NCBI RefSeq assembly: GCF_021401245.1
Contig: NZ_JACBFY010000003.1
Span: 248,001 to 312,000, forward strand
Direction of reading: 5' to 3'
DNA from: Pseudacidovorax sp. NFM-22
Lineage (GTDB): Bacteria > Pseudomonadota > Gammaproteobacteria > Burkholderiales > Burkholderiaceae_C
Length of the DNA stretch: 64,000 bases
A program made the position numbers and the translations under genes. The notes below the pieces were generated by a model. That model saw only the letters and a list, made by a program, of their open reading frames with translations, was not told the DNA's origin and did not search any database. Positions 41,403 through 50,223 of the stretch are shown piece by piece. How positions within the stretch are numbered: the first letter of the stretch is position 1; every line of letters begins with the position of its first letter.

Positions 41403-41930
41403 TCACCGATCGCGCACTGCGGCAGGAACGGACGCGAGCCGGCGCAGGTAGGTGTTGTCCGCCTGCGCGGCCTTGCTGGCGCATTCCTGTGCTTGCCTGC
41501 CCAGGGTGTGCAGCAGGCTGATCTGCATGTTCAGCATGACGCGCTGCAGTTCGATCTCGTGCAGGTCGTGCAGCAGGTTGACCGGCGTGCTGGGGCTCGC
41601 CATCAGCTCCTGCCACAACGCCACGCCCATGGCCGATCGATCGTGCTTGCGCCAGCGAAGAAAGGTCGTGCCTGCGCCAGTGGTCTGCTGGGCCAGCTCG
41701 ACGGGAAGCAGGTGGAAGGGATGCCCGCACGCCTGTGGCAGCACCTGTCGCTGCGCCAGGGCAATCAACTCGTCGCGCATGGCGAAGCACTGGCTGGCCC
41801 AGGCCTCGAAGTCCCCTTTACCTTTAAAAGGCTTTAAAAGGCCTTTTAGAGAGGCCGCGTGTTCCAGCCGCATGAAGGCTGGCTGTTCCAGACGACGGAA
41901 GTAGCGCGGTTCGCGGTTCGGGTCGCTCAT
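41403..41930 (-). CDS. DUF3158 family ICE protein
   Basis: The 175-residue helical protein has PRYFRRLEQPAFMRLEHAA, KGLLKPFKGKGDFEAWASQC, FLRWRKHDRSAMGVALWQEL and ELQRVMLNMQISLLHTLGRQ, the pattern of DUF3158. The family is confined to integrative elements and is of unknown role. Its ATG overlaps the stop of the PFL_4669-type gene by 4 bp, so the two are coupled. Confidence 0.85.
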   Translation of the reverse strand: MSDPNREPRYFRRLEQPAFMRLEHAASLKGLLKPFKGKGDFEAWASQCFAMRDELIALAQRQVLPQACGHPFHLLPVELAQQTTGAGTTFLRWRKHDRSAMGVALWQELMASPSTPVNLLHDLHEIELQRVMLNMQISLLHTLGRQAQECASKAAQADNTYLRRLASVPAAVRDR

Positions 41931-42718
41931 GCCGGTTCGTCCTCGCCGGCGGCTGTGGACTTGGCCTCGGCCGAATCGGCGGCAGCGCCTTCGTCGGTGG
42001 GAGATGCGGCTGCGGCAGCGCTATCACCACGCTGTTGCAGACCACGGCGCACGACGGGCGGCGCAAACTTCGAGCGGCGCATGCCTTCGAGCACGTCCTG
42101 CGGCAGTTCGCCGAACTTCTCCAATGCTGCCCGAGCTGCGGCGTTCTTGGCCGCGAAGTCGTCGCGGGTGCAGCCCGAGTAGCGGTATTGCTGGGCCAGG
42201 CTGAACAGGCTGCGCAGCGCGTGGGCACCTTCGTTGAGCCAGCGCTCCAACGTCGAGCGATCGATCAGCGCGGTGTGGTGGGCGAGGATCAGCTTGCGGG
42301 CGATGTCGTCGTAGTCGGCCAGCAGATAGACGGCGGCAAAGCCGAGCTGCGCGTTCACGAACAAGGGGAGCTTCACCGGCTGCACGTTGAGGTTCTCACC
42401 CAGGCTCAACGCCGCAGGCACGCCGGCCAGTGCCTGGTCAACCTGCTCGCGCAGCGATTGCAACGTGGTCCTGGTCTGGTCGAGCTTTTCCTCGATGCGC
42501 AACATCCACCAGTCGCTGTACGGGTCGTCCTGCTCCGAGCCGCGCTTCATCTTGTTCATCACGGCGATGTAGCCGTTCAGGCCGACGATGCCGGGTCGCC
42601 CCTCGGCGGCGGCGCGGCCATGCCAGATGCGCGAGGCGTGGTGGGTGTGCAGCGTCAGCGACATCGCGCTGCGCAGGGAGCCGAGGTTGAGTTGCAATGG
42701 TTCGTTGCTGGTTGCCAT
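41927..42718 (-). CDS. ICE protein, TIGR03761 / PFL_4669 family
   Basis: The 263-residue protein starts with SLTLHTHHASRIWHGR and contains GIVGLNGYIAVMNKMKRGSE, DPYSDWWMLRIEEKL and LPLFVNAQLGFAAVYLLADY, the signature of TIGR03761. The second half (LFSLAQQYRYSGCTRDDF, KFGELPQDVLEGMRRSKFAP) is followed by an acidic, Ala-rich tail. Unknown biochemical role; always found in the replication/partition backbone of this ICE class. A repeat-rich gap precedes it. Confidence 0.88.
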   Translation of the reverse strand: MATSNEPLQLNLGSLRSAMSLTLHTHHASRIWHGRAAAEGRPGIVGLNGYIAVMNKMKRGSEQDDPYSDWWMLRIEEKLDQTRTTLQSLREQVDQALAGVPAALSLGENLNVQPVKLPLFVNAQLGFAAVYLLADYDDIARKLILAHHTALIDRSTLERWLNEGAHALRSLFSLAQQYRYSGCTRDDFAAKNAAARAALEKFGELPQDVLEGMRRSKFAPPVVRRGLQQRGDSAAAAASPTDEGAAADSAEAKSTAAGEDEPA

Positions 42719-43147
42719 GGTGATCGCTCGCTGGTGGACAGGGAGCCGCCAGCATCCGCATGCAGCGGAAGGCAGTCAGTCAACAAACCGAAATGAGCCG
42801 ACCCCCGGTTCTGTGCGCGCTGGCGGCGCAGCGCGCAACGGTCCCCTGGGGACCGCTCCGCAGATGGGCACTCACATCGGCGTTCCCGTCCTCGGTTGTT
42901 GACGGTATGCGTGCTGCACCGCACGTCGCGCTGCCGTTCGACACGATCCTTCGCCGCGCAGCCGTCCCCAGGGGACCGTTCCGTTGAGCGCCATGGAGGT
43001 CTGCTTCATGGTCTTGCATGCGCTCTACTCAGGTTTTGCGCAGCATGTCGCGCCGTCGCCCGGCGCTTCACCGCACAGCCGTCCCCAGGGGACCGTTTCT
43101 GCCGACCGCCATGGAGATCTACTTCACGGCTTTGACAAGCCCTGTGC
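42719..43147. repeat. 429-bp gap with three CCCC-N-GGGG palindromes and a duplicated gene tail
   Basis: No gene is supported. Palindromes lie at 42839-42855 (CGGTCCCCTGGGGACCG), 42964-42976 and 43081-43093 (both GTCCCCAGGGGAC). Two ~100-bp imperfect direct repeats start at 42954 and 43071. The first repeat ends with a copy of the last codons of the neighbouring STY4528-type gene (RDMLRKT-stop, against the real RDLLRKS-stop). Confidence 0.7.
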
Positions 43148-44386
43148 TCAGGATTTGCGCAGCAGATCGCGCAGGCGCTCGATGTGCTGCCGGGCCACCT
43201 CGGGCGGCACGACGTTGCGCGGCGGCTCGGTTGGTGGCGCTCGCGCCGCCGATGGTGTTGGCGGTGCCGGGCCGGTCTGCTTGGCCCAGGCATTGAACTC
43301 GCCGCGCATGGCGCGCTGGATGATGCCGAACAGATAACCGGCGGGGTTGCGGATGCCATGCTTGCCGCACCGTGCGGCCCATTCGTCCAGCACGGCCTGC
43401 CGCAGGGCAGCGTCCACCTGCTGCAACGCCATCTTGGCTCCGGCCTGCTGTTCCGCCTTCAGTTCCGCGAAGCGCTTGGGCCATTGCAGGTCGCCCAGCG
43501 CACGCGCCTGCGCGGTAGTACGTACTTCATCAATACGACTACTACGTACTGTACGGTCCTGCTTCGAATTCCGAAGAGCGCCGTCTGGCGCGGGTTTCGG
43601 CCCTGCTTCGGATTCCGAAGATGGGCGATCGCCATTCCGAAGAAGGCTCGCGGGCCCTTCTTCGGAATCGTGGACCGCATCCTCCTGTGGATAACTTTCG
43701 GAGGCGGTGATGCCCTGGTCGGCCAGGCGCTCGGCGAGCACTTGCAGCCGCGACGGCAAGGTGCGTCCGGACAGCATCGGGTCGTCCGCGATCTCCTGGA
43801 GGGTGTTGAGTCCCACCACCTGGACGGCCTTGGCCGAATGCCCCAGCGACTGGCTGACCAGGGCCAGGTAGTCGGCGTCGAGTTGCATCGCCTCGAACGG
43901 CGTCAGCGGTTCGTCGTGCAGGACGTAGAGGTTGCCGAGGATGCGACCGGTCTTGGGGTCGCGCCGTCGTCGCACGAGGCTCAGCCAGCGCGTCAGGCGC
44001 AGCAGCGTCAGCGCCCGCGCCACGGTCTCATGGGAGGCCTGGCCTGCGCAGGGCATCGACGCCAGCCAGGGGCGCAACTGCTCATAGGTGGGAAATGCCG
44101 TGACGCCATCGTCGTTGAGCATCAATCGGAACACCTGCCAGGCGTTGCGCTCCAGCGGTGTCAGGCGGCGGTCGAGGAACAGCCGCCGCGGCACGCTCTC
44201 GTGCCGATTGCCACTGAACAGGAAGGCGTCGCCGGACGTAGGAGGCGTGGGCGTTGGAGCAGGCAGGGACGCGGGAGCGCCAGAGCTGGACTTGGGCGCG
44301 AGGTCCTTCAGCGCAGCGTCGAACAGGTCGGCGAGTGCGATGGGGCCAGGGCGCTGGGCTCGTGGGGCGGTGTCGTCCACGGCCAT
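43148..44386 (-). CDS. STY4528 family ICE protein
   Basis: The 412-residue protein has an N-terminal variable part, a winged-helix-like domain typical of replication initiators (RRLTPLERNAWQVFRLMLND, TFPTYEQLRPWLAS, SHETVARALTLLRLTRWLSL), a Ser/Glu-rich linker and a C-terminal domain (RFAELKAEQQAGAKMALQQV, HGIRNPAGYLFGIIQRAMRG). It matches the STY4528 family (called pathogenicity-island relocation proteins in annotations). A role in element replication is inferred. It follows the DUF2857 gene by 3 bp. Confidence 0.85.
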   Translation of the reverse strand: MAVDDTAPRAQRPGPIALADLFDAALKDLAPKSSSGAPASLPAPTPTPPTSGDAFLFSGNRHESVPRRLFLDRRLTPLERNAWQVFRLMLNDDGVTAFPTYEQLRPWLASMPCAGQASHETVARALTLLRLTRWLSLVRRRRDPKTGRILGNLYVLHDEPLTPFEAMQLDADYLALVSQSLGHSAKAVQVVGLNTLQEIADDPMLSGRTLPSRLQVLAERLADQGITASESYPQEDAVHDSEEGPASLLRNGDRPSSESEAGPKPAPDGALRNSKQDRTVRSSRIDEVRTTAQARALGDLQWPKRFAELKAEQQAGAKMALQQVDAALRQAVLDEWAARCGKHGIRNPAGYLFGIIQRAMRGEFNAWAKQTGPAPPTPSAARAPPTEPPRNVVPPEVARQHIERLRDLLRKS

Positions 44387-44389
44387 GGC

Positions 44390-44950
44390 CTAGCCCAATC
44401 CCTGATCGACCCAGTTCCTGATCGCGGCCCAGACCACCGAGAGCGGCAGCGACATGCCCTCGGCCAGGTCCATGGCCGCATCGAGAATCGAGGTCTCGTC
44501 CTCCAGATCGACGTTCCTGCTGCTGGTCACGGCTTTCCATTGCCGCCACAGTTCGGTGTCCTGGGTCTCGTCCAGGACGGGGTGGCGCCCCTTGCGCTTG
44601 GGCAGGCCGAGGATCTCCCGCCGCAGGGCGACTTCCTGATGGGTCAGGCCATAGAAGCGGCTGACCATCTCCGTGCTGGCCCCCAGCCGCAGCATGCGAT
44701 CGACCGTGGCGATTTCCTTCTCCACGTCCTGTGCCTGGTTGAGCAGGCGCTGCAGCACTTCGCGGTTGACCGTGACCGAGCACCACGAGACGCTGGCGTT
44801 GGCCAGCACGCTGATCAGCGCGGGGTGCTTGAGCGCATCCAGCTCGGCCTCGCCGAAGCCCATGGCCTTGCAGCGGCGCAGTTGGCCGTTGCGAAGGTCA
44901 TACAGCGCCTGGGCAATCACGGCCTGGTTGAGCGGATGCGATGTGGACAT
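44390..44950 (-). CDS. DUF2857 family ICE protein
   Basis: The 186-residue protein has LRNGQLRRCKAMGFGEAELD, LKHPALISVLANASVSWCSV, LGASTEMVSRFYGLTHQEVA and LREILGLPKRKGRHP. The last two resemble a helix-turn-helix used by DUF2857 regulators of conjugative elements. It may be a transcriptional regulator such as the FlhC-like factors of other ICEs; that is inference. The start is the ATG at 44950, 14 bp after parB. Confidence 0.83.
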   Translation of the reverse strand: MSTSHPLNQAVIAQALYDLRNGQLRRCKAMGFGEAELDALKHPALISVLANASVSWCSVTVNREVLQRLLNQAQDVEKEIATVDRMLRLGASTEMVSRFYGLTHQEVALRREILGLPKRKGRHPVLDETQDTELWRQWKAVTSSRNVDLEDETSILDAAMDLAEGMSLPLSVVWAAIRNWVDQGLG

Positions 44951-44964
44951 GCGGCCTCCCTCGC

Positions 44965-46644
44965 TCACGTCCCGGGCGCCGTGGTGCCGGCTTCCAGGTC
45001 CAGCAGACGCCGGGCGAGGCGCAGCAGCCGAAAGAGCTTGACCAACGCCGTGTCGCTCAAGCGCCTTGCGCCGCTGCCATGGCCTTGGCTCTGGCCGTGC
45101 AACAGGGTCGGCAGGTCGGCGGCGAGCTGCGCGCCGTCCAGGCCCGCTTCGGCGACGGGCTGACCCGTCAGGGAAGTGAGCAGCGTCAGCACCGCGCGGC
45201 CGAGCGGCGACGGGGCTTGGCCGCGGGCGCGGCACGCAAACCCGATGCCATCGGCGCGATCCTCGATGCACTCGTCCAGGCCTGCCTCCCCGGCGATCTC
45301 GCGCGCGAACTGCGCGATGTGGATGCGCAGCCGATCGGGCGTGTCCAGGCCGGCGTCGATGTACCAGACGTCGGAGATCGGATAGAGTCCGCCGGCTTGC
45401 ACCGGGATGGACTGCAGCACGCTCGCCGAGAAGTCGGGCGGCAGCGCATCGCCCAACTGGTCGGCGACCATGCGCTGGATCGATTGGAGCCGTTCTGTCG
45501 TCGGTGCTGGCGAGACGATGTGCTCGCGAAGCAGATCGCCCGGTGCGGCCGGCTGGCTTCCCGTGGCCGCTTCGCCAACCGCCGTGTCGTCGTGGCGCAA
45601 GGTGGGCTCGGACGCCGGAGGGCTGGCGGGTGGAGGACCGGCCGCCGCTGCAGGCGTGGCGATGGACGATGCTGCGCCCGGCGGAGTCGGCGTGCCGGCG
45701 GTGGGCGAAGGCAACGCCGGCTGCGCCGCAGGTGGCGTCGGGTCACTGACCAGCGCCCGGTGGCGGCTTTCCGATTCGGTCAGGTCCAGCGCCAGCACGT
45801 CGTAGCCGATGCCCAGCAGCTCGGACATCTGGCCGATCAGCTCGTCTTGCACGCGCTGCGGCGCGAACTCGTCGCCCTGCGTGTCGAACTGCGCCAGCAC
45901 CTCCTGAAAGAAACTGTCGAAGTCCAGCGGCAGCGAACGGTCCTTGGCGTAGTGCTCCCAGGTGCGTTTGCAGGCCGTGCGCATGACCGACAGCCGCTCG
46001 ACCTGGTGGCGCCCCAGGCCGCCATAGAGCACAGTGGGAATGGCGGGCAGCAGGTAGCGCACCGCGTCGGCCATGCGGGTGATGTGCGACCGCTGGACGG
46101 GGAAGCCATCGGCCGCCAGGCGGCGGGCCAGTTCCGACTGGCTCAGGGCGGCGCCGCTCTCCTGCTCGTAGAACTCCCGTGCTTTCTCGACGCCGAGCGC
46201 GCGCTCGATGAACGTGAGGCCGCCGCGCAGTTCGTTCTCGGCAAGATGCCCGGTCAGCGCGACGATTTCACCGCGCTCCGGCCATGGTCGGAACAGGCAC
46301 GATATGCGGAAGAAGCGTTCTTCCTTGGTCTCCGACCAGAGTTCGCGCAGGATCGCCAGTCGCGTGTTGCCGCCGTTGCGGATGATGTAGTGGTCCTCGC
46401 CGGGCCTGCGCGTGATGGCCGGCGCCGCGTCCAGGCCGCGCTCGCGGATGGATGCCTTGATTTCCTCGTAAGCCGGGTTGCGCTTCATGCGCGGGTCATG
46501 GTCGTAGGGCCGCAACTGGTCCAGCGTCACGACCATGGGCGTGTCCGCGATCGGGTCGCTCAAGGCCGTAGCCGCTGGGCCGCTGCGCTCGAAGCCGGCC
46601 GCGAGCAGCTTGCCTGCCATGTCCTGCGAGGTCATGTCAGCCAT
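44965..46644 (-). CDS. parB: ParB-family partition protein of the ICE
   Basis: The 559-residue protein has the N-terminal ParB/Srx domain (VVTLDQLRPYDHDPRMKRNP, IIRNGGNTRLAILREL), an HTH region (LSQSELARRLAADGFPVQRS, ITRMADAVRYLLPAIPTVLY) and a long Pro/Ala linker before a C-terminal domain. The size and sequence match the PFGI-1-class ParB (TIGR03764 type). With ParA it should stabilise the excised element. The start is the ATG at 46644 after GAGGGG; it overlaps the upstream gene by 8 bp. Confidence 0.9.
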   Translation of the reverse strand: MADMTSQDMAGKLLAAGFERSGPAATALSDPIADTPMVVTLDQLRPYDHDPRMKRNPAYEEIKASIRERGLDAAPAITRRPGEDHYIIRNGGNTRLAILRELWSETKEERFFRISCLFRPWPERGEIVALTGHLAENELRGGLTFIERALGVEKAREFYEQESGAALSQSELARRLAADGFPVQRSHITRMADAVRYLLPAIPTVLYGGLGRHQVERLSVMRTACKRTWEHYAKDRSLPLDFDSFFQEVLAQFDTQGDEFAPQRVQDELIGQMSELLGIGYDVLALDLTESESRHRALVSDPTPPAAQPALPSPTAGTPTPPGAASSIATPAAAAGPPPASPPASEPTLRHDDTAVGEAATGSQPAAPGDLLREHIVSPAPTTERLQSIQRMVADQLGDALPPDFSASVLQSIPVQAGGLYPISDVWYIDAGLDTPDRLRIHIAQFAREIAGEAGLDECIEDRADGIGFACRARGQAPSPLGRAVLTLLTSLTGQPVAEAGLDGAQLAADLPTLLHGQSQGHGSGARRLSDTALVKLFRLLRLARRLLDLEAGTTAPGT

Positions 46645-46906
46645 GGCCGCACCCCTCGCAGTCCCCACGACCGCCGGCCGGCGCCATGCGGGCCTCTCGC
46701 TCGGCGCGGCGGATCTGCGCACGGGCGTTCAATTCGGCCCGGTGGTCACTCGCTGTCGAACTCGTGTAGATCGCCGCGCAGCCGGCCTTGGTGAACTTGA
46801 GGTGCCCGCCCGGCGTGCGCTTGACGTGCCAGCCCTCACCGACCGCGAACTCGATCAGGGCGCGCAGCCGCTTGTGGCCGCGGGCCAGCTCATGTGCGTT
46901 CGCCAT
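46637..46906 (-). CDS. small HicA-like protein between parA and parB
   Basis: The 89-residue basic protein contains GWHVKRTPGGHLKFTKAGCA, the beta-strand-Gly-His-beta pattern of HicA-type double-stranded RNA-binding folds, followed by a basic helix (AELNARAQIRRAEREAR). No HicB partner is adjacent, so a toxin role is doubtful. It overlaps parA by 17 bp and parB by 8 bp, so it is part of the par operon. The start is the ATG at 46906. Confidence 0.7.
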   Translation of the reverse strand: MANAHELARGHKRLRALIEFAVGEGWHVKRTPGGHLKFTKAGCAAIYTSSTASDHRAELNARAQIRRAEREARMAPAGGRGDCEGCGHG

Positions 46907-47765
46907 GGGGCCTCCCAGGATCAAGAGGTCGCTGCGGGCGGCCGGATACTTGAGCCAGTCGGTCCTGCCATTGCGGGAACAACTCGCTGGCGAGCGCGCG
47001 CATCGTGTCGAGCGCGGCAGGGGCGACTCTGCCGGGCGGCTGGCGGTGCTCGACCCGATGCACCGGCAGGCCGCGCGTTGCGGCACGTGGATACGCTTCT
47101 ATGGCCGGCACGTCGGTGGCGAGCACGCGGATGCCGGCGCTGTCCTGGAACAGGTCGCGCAAGGCCTGCTGGATCAGCCGTGCGTTGGCGGACACCGGGT
47201 GGACGCGGTTGATGAGCAAGTGCAGCGGCGGCGGTTCGATGCCCAGGTGCCGGTACGGCGCAATGTCTTCGAGCAACTGCATGGTGCCGCGCCGCAGCTC
47301 GCGTGCCGCGAGGATCTCCGGCGTGACGGGCGACAGCGCGAGATCGGAGGCGAGCACCGCCATCTCCAGCAGCACGGAACGCGCGCCCTGGGTGTCGATC
47401 AGCACCAGGTCGTAGAGGGGAGCAAGTGCTGGCAGCAGATGCCGCAACCGCAGGCGGCCATCCGGCGCATGCAGCAACAACGTGTTCAGCTCGCCCCGGT
47501 GGTCGTCGGACAGCACCAGGTCCAGGCCCGCGATGATCGTGCGGGACACGAGCTGGCCAAGGTCGCGCTCGTTGAAGGCCAACAGCTCATAGATGCCGCC
47601 CGGCGCGCGCTGGGTCAGTTCGTAGTAGGAGGACAAGGTGGGCTGCACGTCGAGATCGAGCAGCAGCACGCGCAGGCCCGCGTCCGCGGCGAGCCCGCCC
47701 AGGTTGGCGGCCGTCGTGGTCTTGCCGACGCCGCCCTTCGTTGAAATGATGGACACGACCTGCAT
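46890..47765 (-). CDS. parA: ParA-family partition ATPase of the ICE
   Basis: The 291-residue ATPase has the deviant Walker A KGGVGKTT at 10-17, the motif VLLLDLDVQPTLSSYY and LVLIDTQGARSVLL. It is a ParA/Soj-type protein that positions element DNA with ParB. The C-terminal 30 residues are basic. It is the second gene of the right-end operon, after alpA. Confidence 0.95.
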   Translation of the reverse strand: MQVVSIISTKGGVGKTTTAANLGGLAADAGLRVLLLDLDVQPTLSSYYELTQRAPGGIYELLAFNERDLGQLVSRTIIAGLDLVLSDDHRGELNTLLLHAPDGRLRLRHLLPALAPLYDLVLIDTQGARSVLLEMAVLASDLALSPVTPEILAARELRRGTMQLLEDIAPYRHLGIEPPPLHLLINRVHPVSANARLIQQALRDLFQDSAGIRVLATDVPAIEAYPRAATRGLPVHRVEHRQPPGRVAPAALDTMRALASELFPQWQDRLAQVSGRPQRPLDPGRPHGERT

Positions 47766-47807
47766 GGCGCTCTCCGGCTGGGAATGGGAAGTCCGCGGGA
47801 GAGCGGG

Positions 47808-48020
47808 TCAGGTCCGGTGGTTGAGGCGCTCGGCGATCCACTGGTCGATTTCGATCGAATCCCAGCCGACAGCGCGCACGCCCAGGCGCAGCGCCTGAGG
47901 GAACTGGCGCTTCTTCATCAGGTTGTAGATGTGGGCGCGTTTGAAGCCGGACTTCGCTTCGACTTCATCGAGCCGCAGGATGCGGCGCTCGTTCGGCGGG
48001 AGTACAGGGGTCTGCGACAT
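47808..48020 (-). CDS. alpA: AlpA-family regulator
   Basis: The ~70-residue protein has RILRLDEVEAKSGFKRAHIY followed by NLMKKRQFPQALRLGVRAVG and WDSIEIDQWI, the AlpA winged-HTH pattern. AlpA proteins regulate excision or the par operon in mobile elements. Start is taken at MSQTP (48020); MTAM at 48029 is possible. It lies 42 bp before parA. Confidence 0.9.
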   Translation of the reverse strand: MSQTPVLPPNERRILRLDEVEAKSGFKRAHIYNLMKKRQFPQALRLGVRAVGWDSIEIDQWIAERLNHRT

Positions 48021-48138
48021 GGCGGTCACTCCTGAACGCTCGGTGGCGTTTGTTGGCGTGACCTCTATTCAATAGACCTGGCTGCGGAAAGACATTGCAA
48101 ATGCAATCTCCGCGATTGCACATACAAGCTGGATAACC

Positions 48139-48885
48139 TCATGCGCTTGCGCTACGAACGTACCTCTTAGCGTTGGCGAACTTTCCGTTTAAGGTGCGCT
48201 CAGTGATGCCCATGGTGCCGCCGTAGTGGGCGACCAATGCAGAGACAAGGGCCTCCTGCGTTTTGAAGCTGGAATAGGGCACGCCTGAAGGCGACTGGCT
48301 CAGCATCAGCGTCAACATCCCTCCAATGATGTTGAGATAGGTCGTTTCCGCCCGTTCGCTGATCTCGCATTGCTTGGATGCCAACAGCACCGAGGATTGC
48401 TTGAGTAGCGTGTCGTGCTGCTCCTGCAGTTCTCGCATCTCACGTCGGGCTTGTTCAAGCGCGGCCTGAAGGGCCAGCCGCTCCACGAGGATCGCCTGTC
48501 CTGTTTCCATGGTGATGAAAGGATGCGCCATGCGTTCGCCACGGCTGAACAGAAATCCTGGCCGGTGCTCGGGATAGTGGGTGCGCATCCAGCGTTTTAG
48601 ATCGACATGGCGAACAGTCAGATCCAGAGAATTGAGCAGGTTCGGATCATTGAGCGTGATCCCGTTCTTGCCGTAGGGCAGCTCTCCGTTGAGGATGCCG
48701 TCATAGATACGTTCCGAGTGCAGCCGGCACTCATTCCATCGAGGGCAGTTCAGCGACCGAGGCAGGACACGCGGTGACGCGATCGTGGCCAGGATCATCG
48801 GGAGATACCGCAGCAACCCAGCCCATCGGATGGCCGCCTCGATGGGACGATAGAACACCTTTGATGTTGAAATGTCCTTGTGCAT
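48139..48885 (-). CDS. unknown ICE right-end protein
   Basis: This 248-residue protein starts MHKDISTSKVFYRPIEAAIR at the ATG 48885, with GGAG 8 bases before it. It has WNECRLHSERIYDGILNGEL, LDLTVRHVDLKRWMRTHYPE, a coiled coil at about 140-175 (LEQARREMRELQEQHDTLLK) and a C-terminal segment resembling a DNA-binding domain (GGTMGITERTLNGKFANAKR). The last part suggests a regulator or accessory DNA-binding protein; no family recognised. It is the gene nearest the right end on this strand. Confidence 0.7.
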   Translation of the reverse strand: MHKDISTSKVFYRPIEAAIRWAGLLRYLPMILATIASPRVLPRSLNCPRWNECRLHSERIYDGILNGELPYGKNGITLNDPNLLNSLDLTVRHVDLKRWMRTHYPEHRPGFLFSRGERMAHPFITMETGQAILVERLALQAALEQARREMRELQEQHDTLLKQSSVLLASKQCEISERAETTYLNIIGGMLTLMLSQSPSGVPYSSFKTQEALVSALVAHYGGTMGITERTLNGKFANAKRYVRSASA

Positions 48886-49335
48886 GTCTTCGTCTCCTTT
48901 CGGGTGCGCTACATCACCGGCTCCTTTCTTGCCCAAGGGCTGTTGTGTCGTTATGGCCTGCGACGGACGCTTGAGGCGATGCCCTAAGCGAAGGCGGAGG
49001 AGGCCATTGGCGTCCGCCGCAGGTGGCCTTGTCTTGCTTGATATGCAAGAATCGATCAGTTGCCGGCCCATCGAGCGATGAGGACGCAAGCTCGATATTG
49101 GCGCTCACGGTACCAGCGTCATAGGTGGCGCAAAGCCCATCAAGACCGATTTGGTATGGTCTGATATCCAGACGGTTCAAGACCAGCGAGTTGAAGCGTT
49201 CGACGCCCCTACGTCCAGTTGGGGACTGGAAATCAGCGGTTAGTGATGCATCGCTCCACATGCTGATATATCGACAAAGTATCTGCCGCAGTACCAGTGA
49301 CCCTGCCAGGTTGCCCCAGCACATAGGAGACGGAG
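48886..49335. other. 450-bp gap between the right-end operon and the DUF305 gene
   Basis: One minus-strand frame (about 49260 to 48914) is open, but it has no ribosome site and no family pattern. The base composition is lower in GC than the backbone. The gap should hold the divergent promoters of the two flanking genes; none is strong by eye. Confidence 0.45.
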
Positions 49336-49836
49336 ATGGCTGAACATTCCCATGAACATCAACATCACACATCCGGTCAGATGGGTAAGCACGGCCGACC
49401 ATACGCCAAGTTCTGGGTGAACATGGTGTTGGGCCTCGTCGTCATGTACTTCGTAATGTTCAGCATGATCGACGGCGCCAGGGACTTCAGAAACAATCTC
49501 AACATGCTCTACATGGCGGTCACTATGTGGGCGCCAATGGGCATCTTCATGCTAGCGACAATGCCCGGCATGTTTCCAAACCGGCGGCTCAATCTCGTGC
49601 TGTACGGCTTGTTTGCCGTTCTCACACTCGGTTCTTTTGCCGCTACCCGTGCTCAAACCGGAATCGGCGATCGACAGTTCATCGCGTCTATGGTCCCGCA
49701 CCATTCGGGAGCGATCCTCATGTGCCGCGAGGCGCAGCTCTCAGATCCGGAACTCGTCAACCTATGCCAAGCGATTTCCGATGGCCAGCGCGCGGAGATC
49801 GAGCAGATGAACCGGATTGCTGCACGCCTTCGTTGA
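49336..49836 (+). CDS. DUF305 membrane protein with His-rich N-terminus
   Basis: The 166-residue protein starts with a His-rich stretch (EHSHEHQHHTSG), has three hydrophobic segments and ends with the DUF305 core: DRQFIASMVPHHSGAILMCR, then a helix ending RAEIEQMNRI. DUF305 proteins bind or handle metals such as copper in some bacteria. Near an ICE end rich in metal resistance, a metal role is plausible. Ribosome site AGGAGACGGAG precedes the ATG. Confidence 0.85.
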   Translation: MAEHSHEHQHHTSGQMGKHGRPYAKFWVNMVLGLVVMYFVMFSMIDGARDFRNNLNMLYMAVTMWAPMGIFMLATMPGMFPNRRLNLVLYGLFAVLTLGSFAATRAQTGIGDRQFIASMVPHHSGAILMCREAQLSDPELVNLCQAISDGQRAEIEQMNRIAARLR

Positions 49837-50126
49837 GGCTGGCTGCCACTACACTGGCGCCGCGTTGCGCTCCGGCGAAGTTAGCCGCAGCGATGTAAAG
49901 ATGAGTACTTGCGGTGTTCCGATGCCGGCGGTTGTGTCCTACAGCCGTCCAGGTGCCAGGTAGTCCACGCGACACCACCCCGCGCTGCCTGCGGAGCGAG
50001 CGCAAGTCATGATCGTCGCAAGTTGGAGTTCGATAGCGAACCCGCTCAGCAGCTGGACGCATCAGGCGTAACGACGGGTGGATGGATCATCCTTGGACGC
50101 TGGTGGAAGTGGTTGGATGAACTTTG

Positions 50127-50155
50127 TTGCCGAGGGCGAAAAACAAGGCTATAAT
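50127..50155 (+). promoter_or_regulatory. outward promoter at the ICE right end (Pcirc-like)
   Basis: TTGCCG (50127-50132) and TATAAT (50150-50155) are 17 bp apart and point out of the element across the attachment site. In ICEclc a promoter at the same place (Pcirc) drives the integrase only after circularisation. The rest of the gap 49837-50223 holds no gene. Confidence 0.7.
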
Positions 50156-50223
50156 TGAGTTCTTCGCTGATCACCACAGTGGAGAAAGTGATTGGGAAAC
50201 AGAGACTTAGCGCTCTAGTGCAT

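Noticed and set aside
48914..49260. Minus-strand open frame before the unknown right-end gene
   Set aside because: No ribosome site, no family pattern, and it overlaps the region expected to hold promoters.
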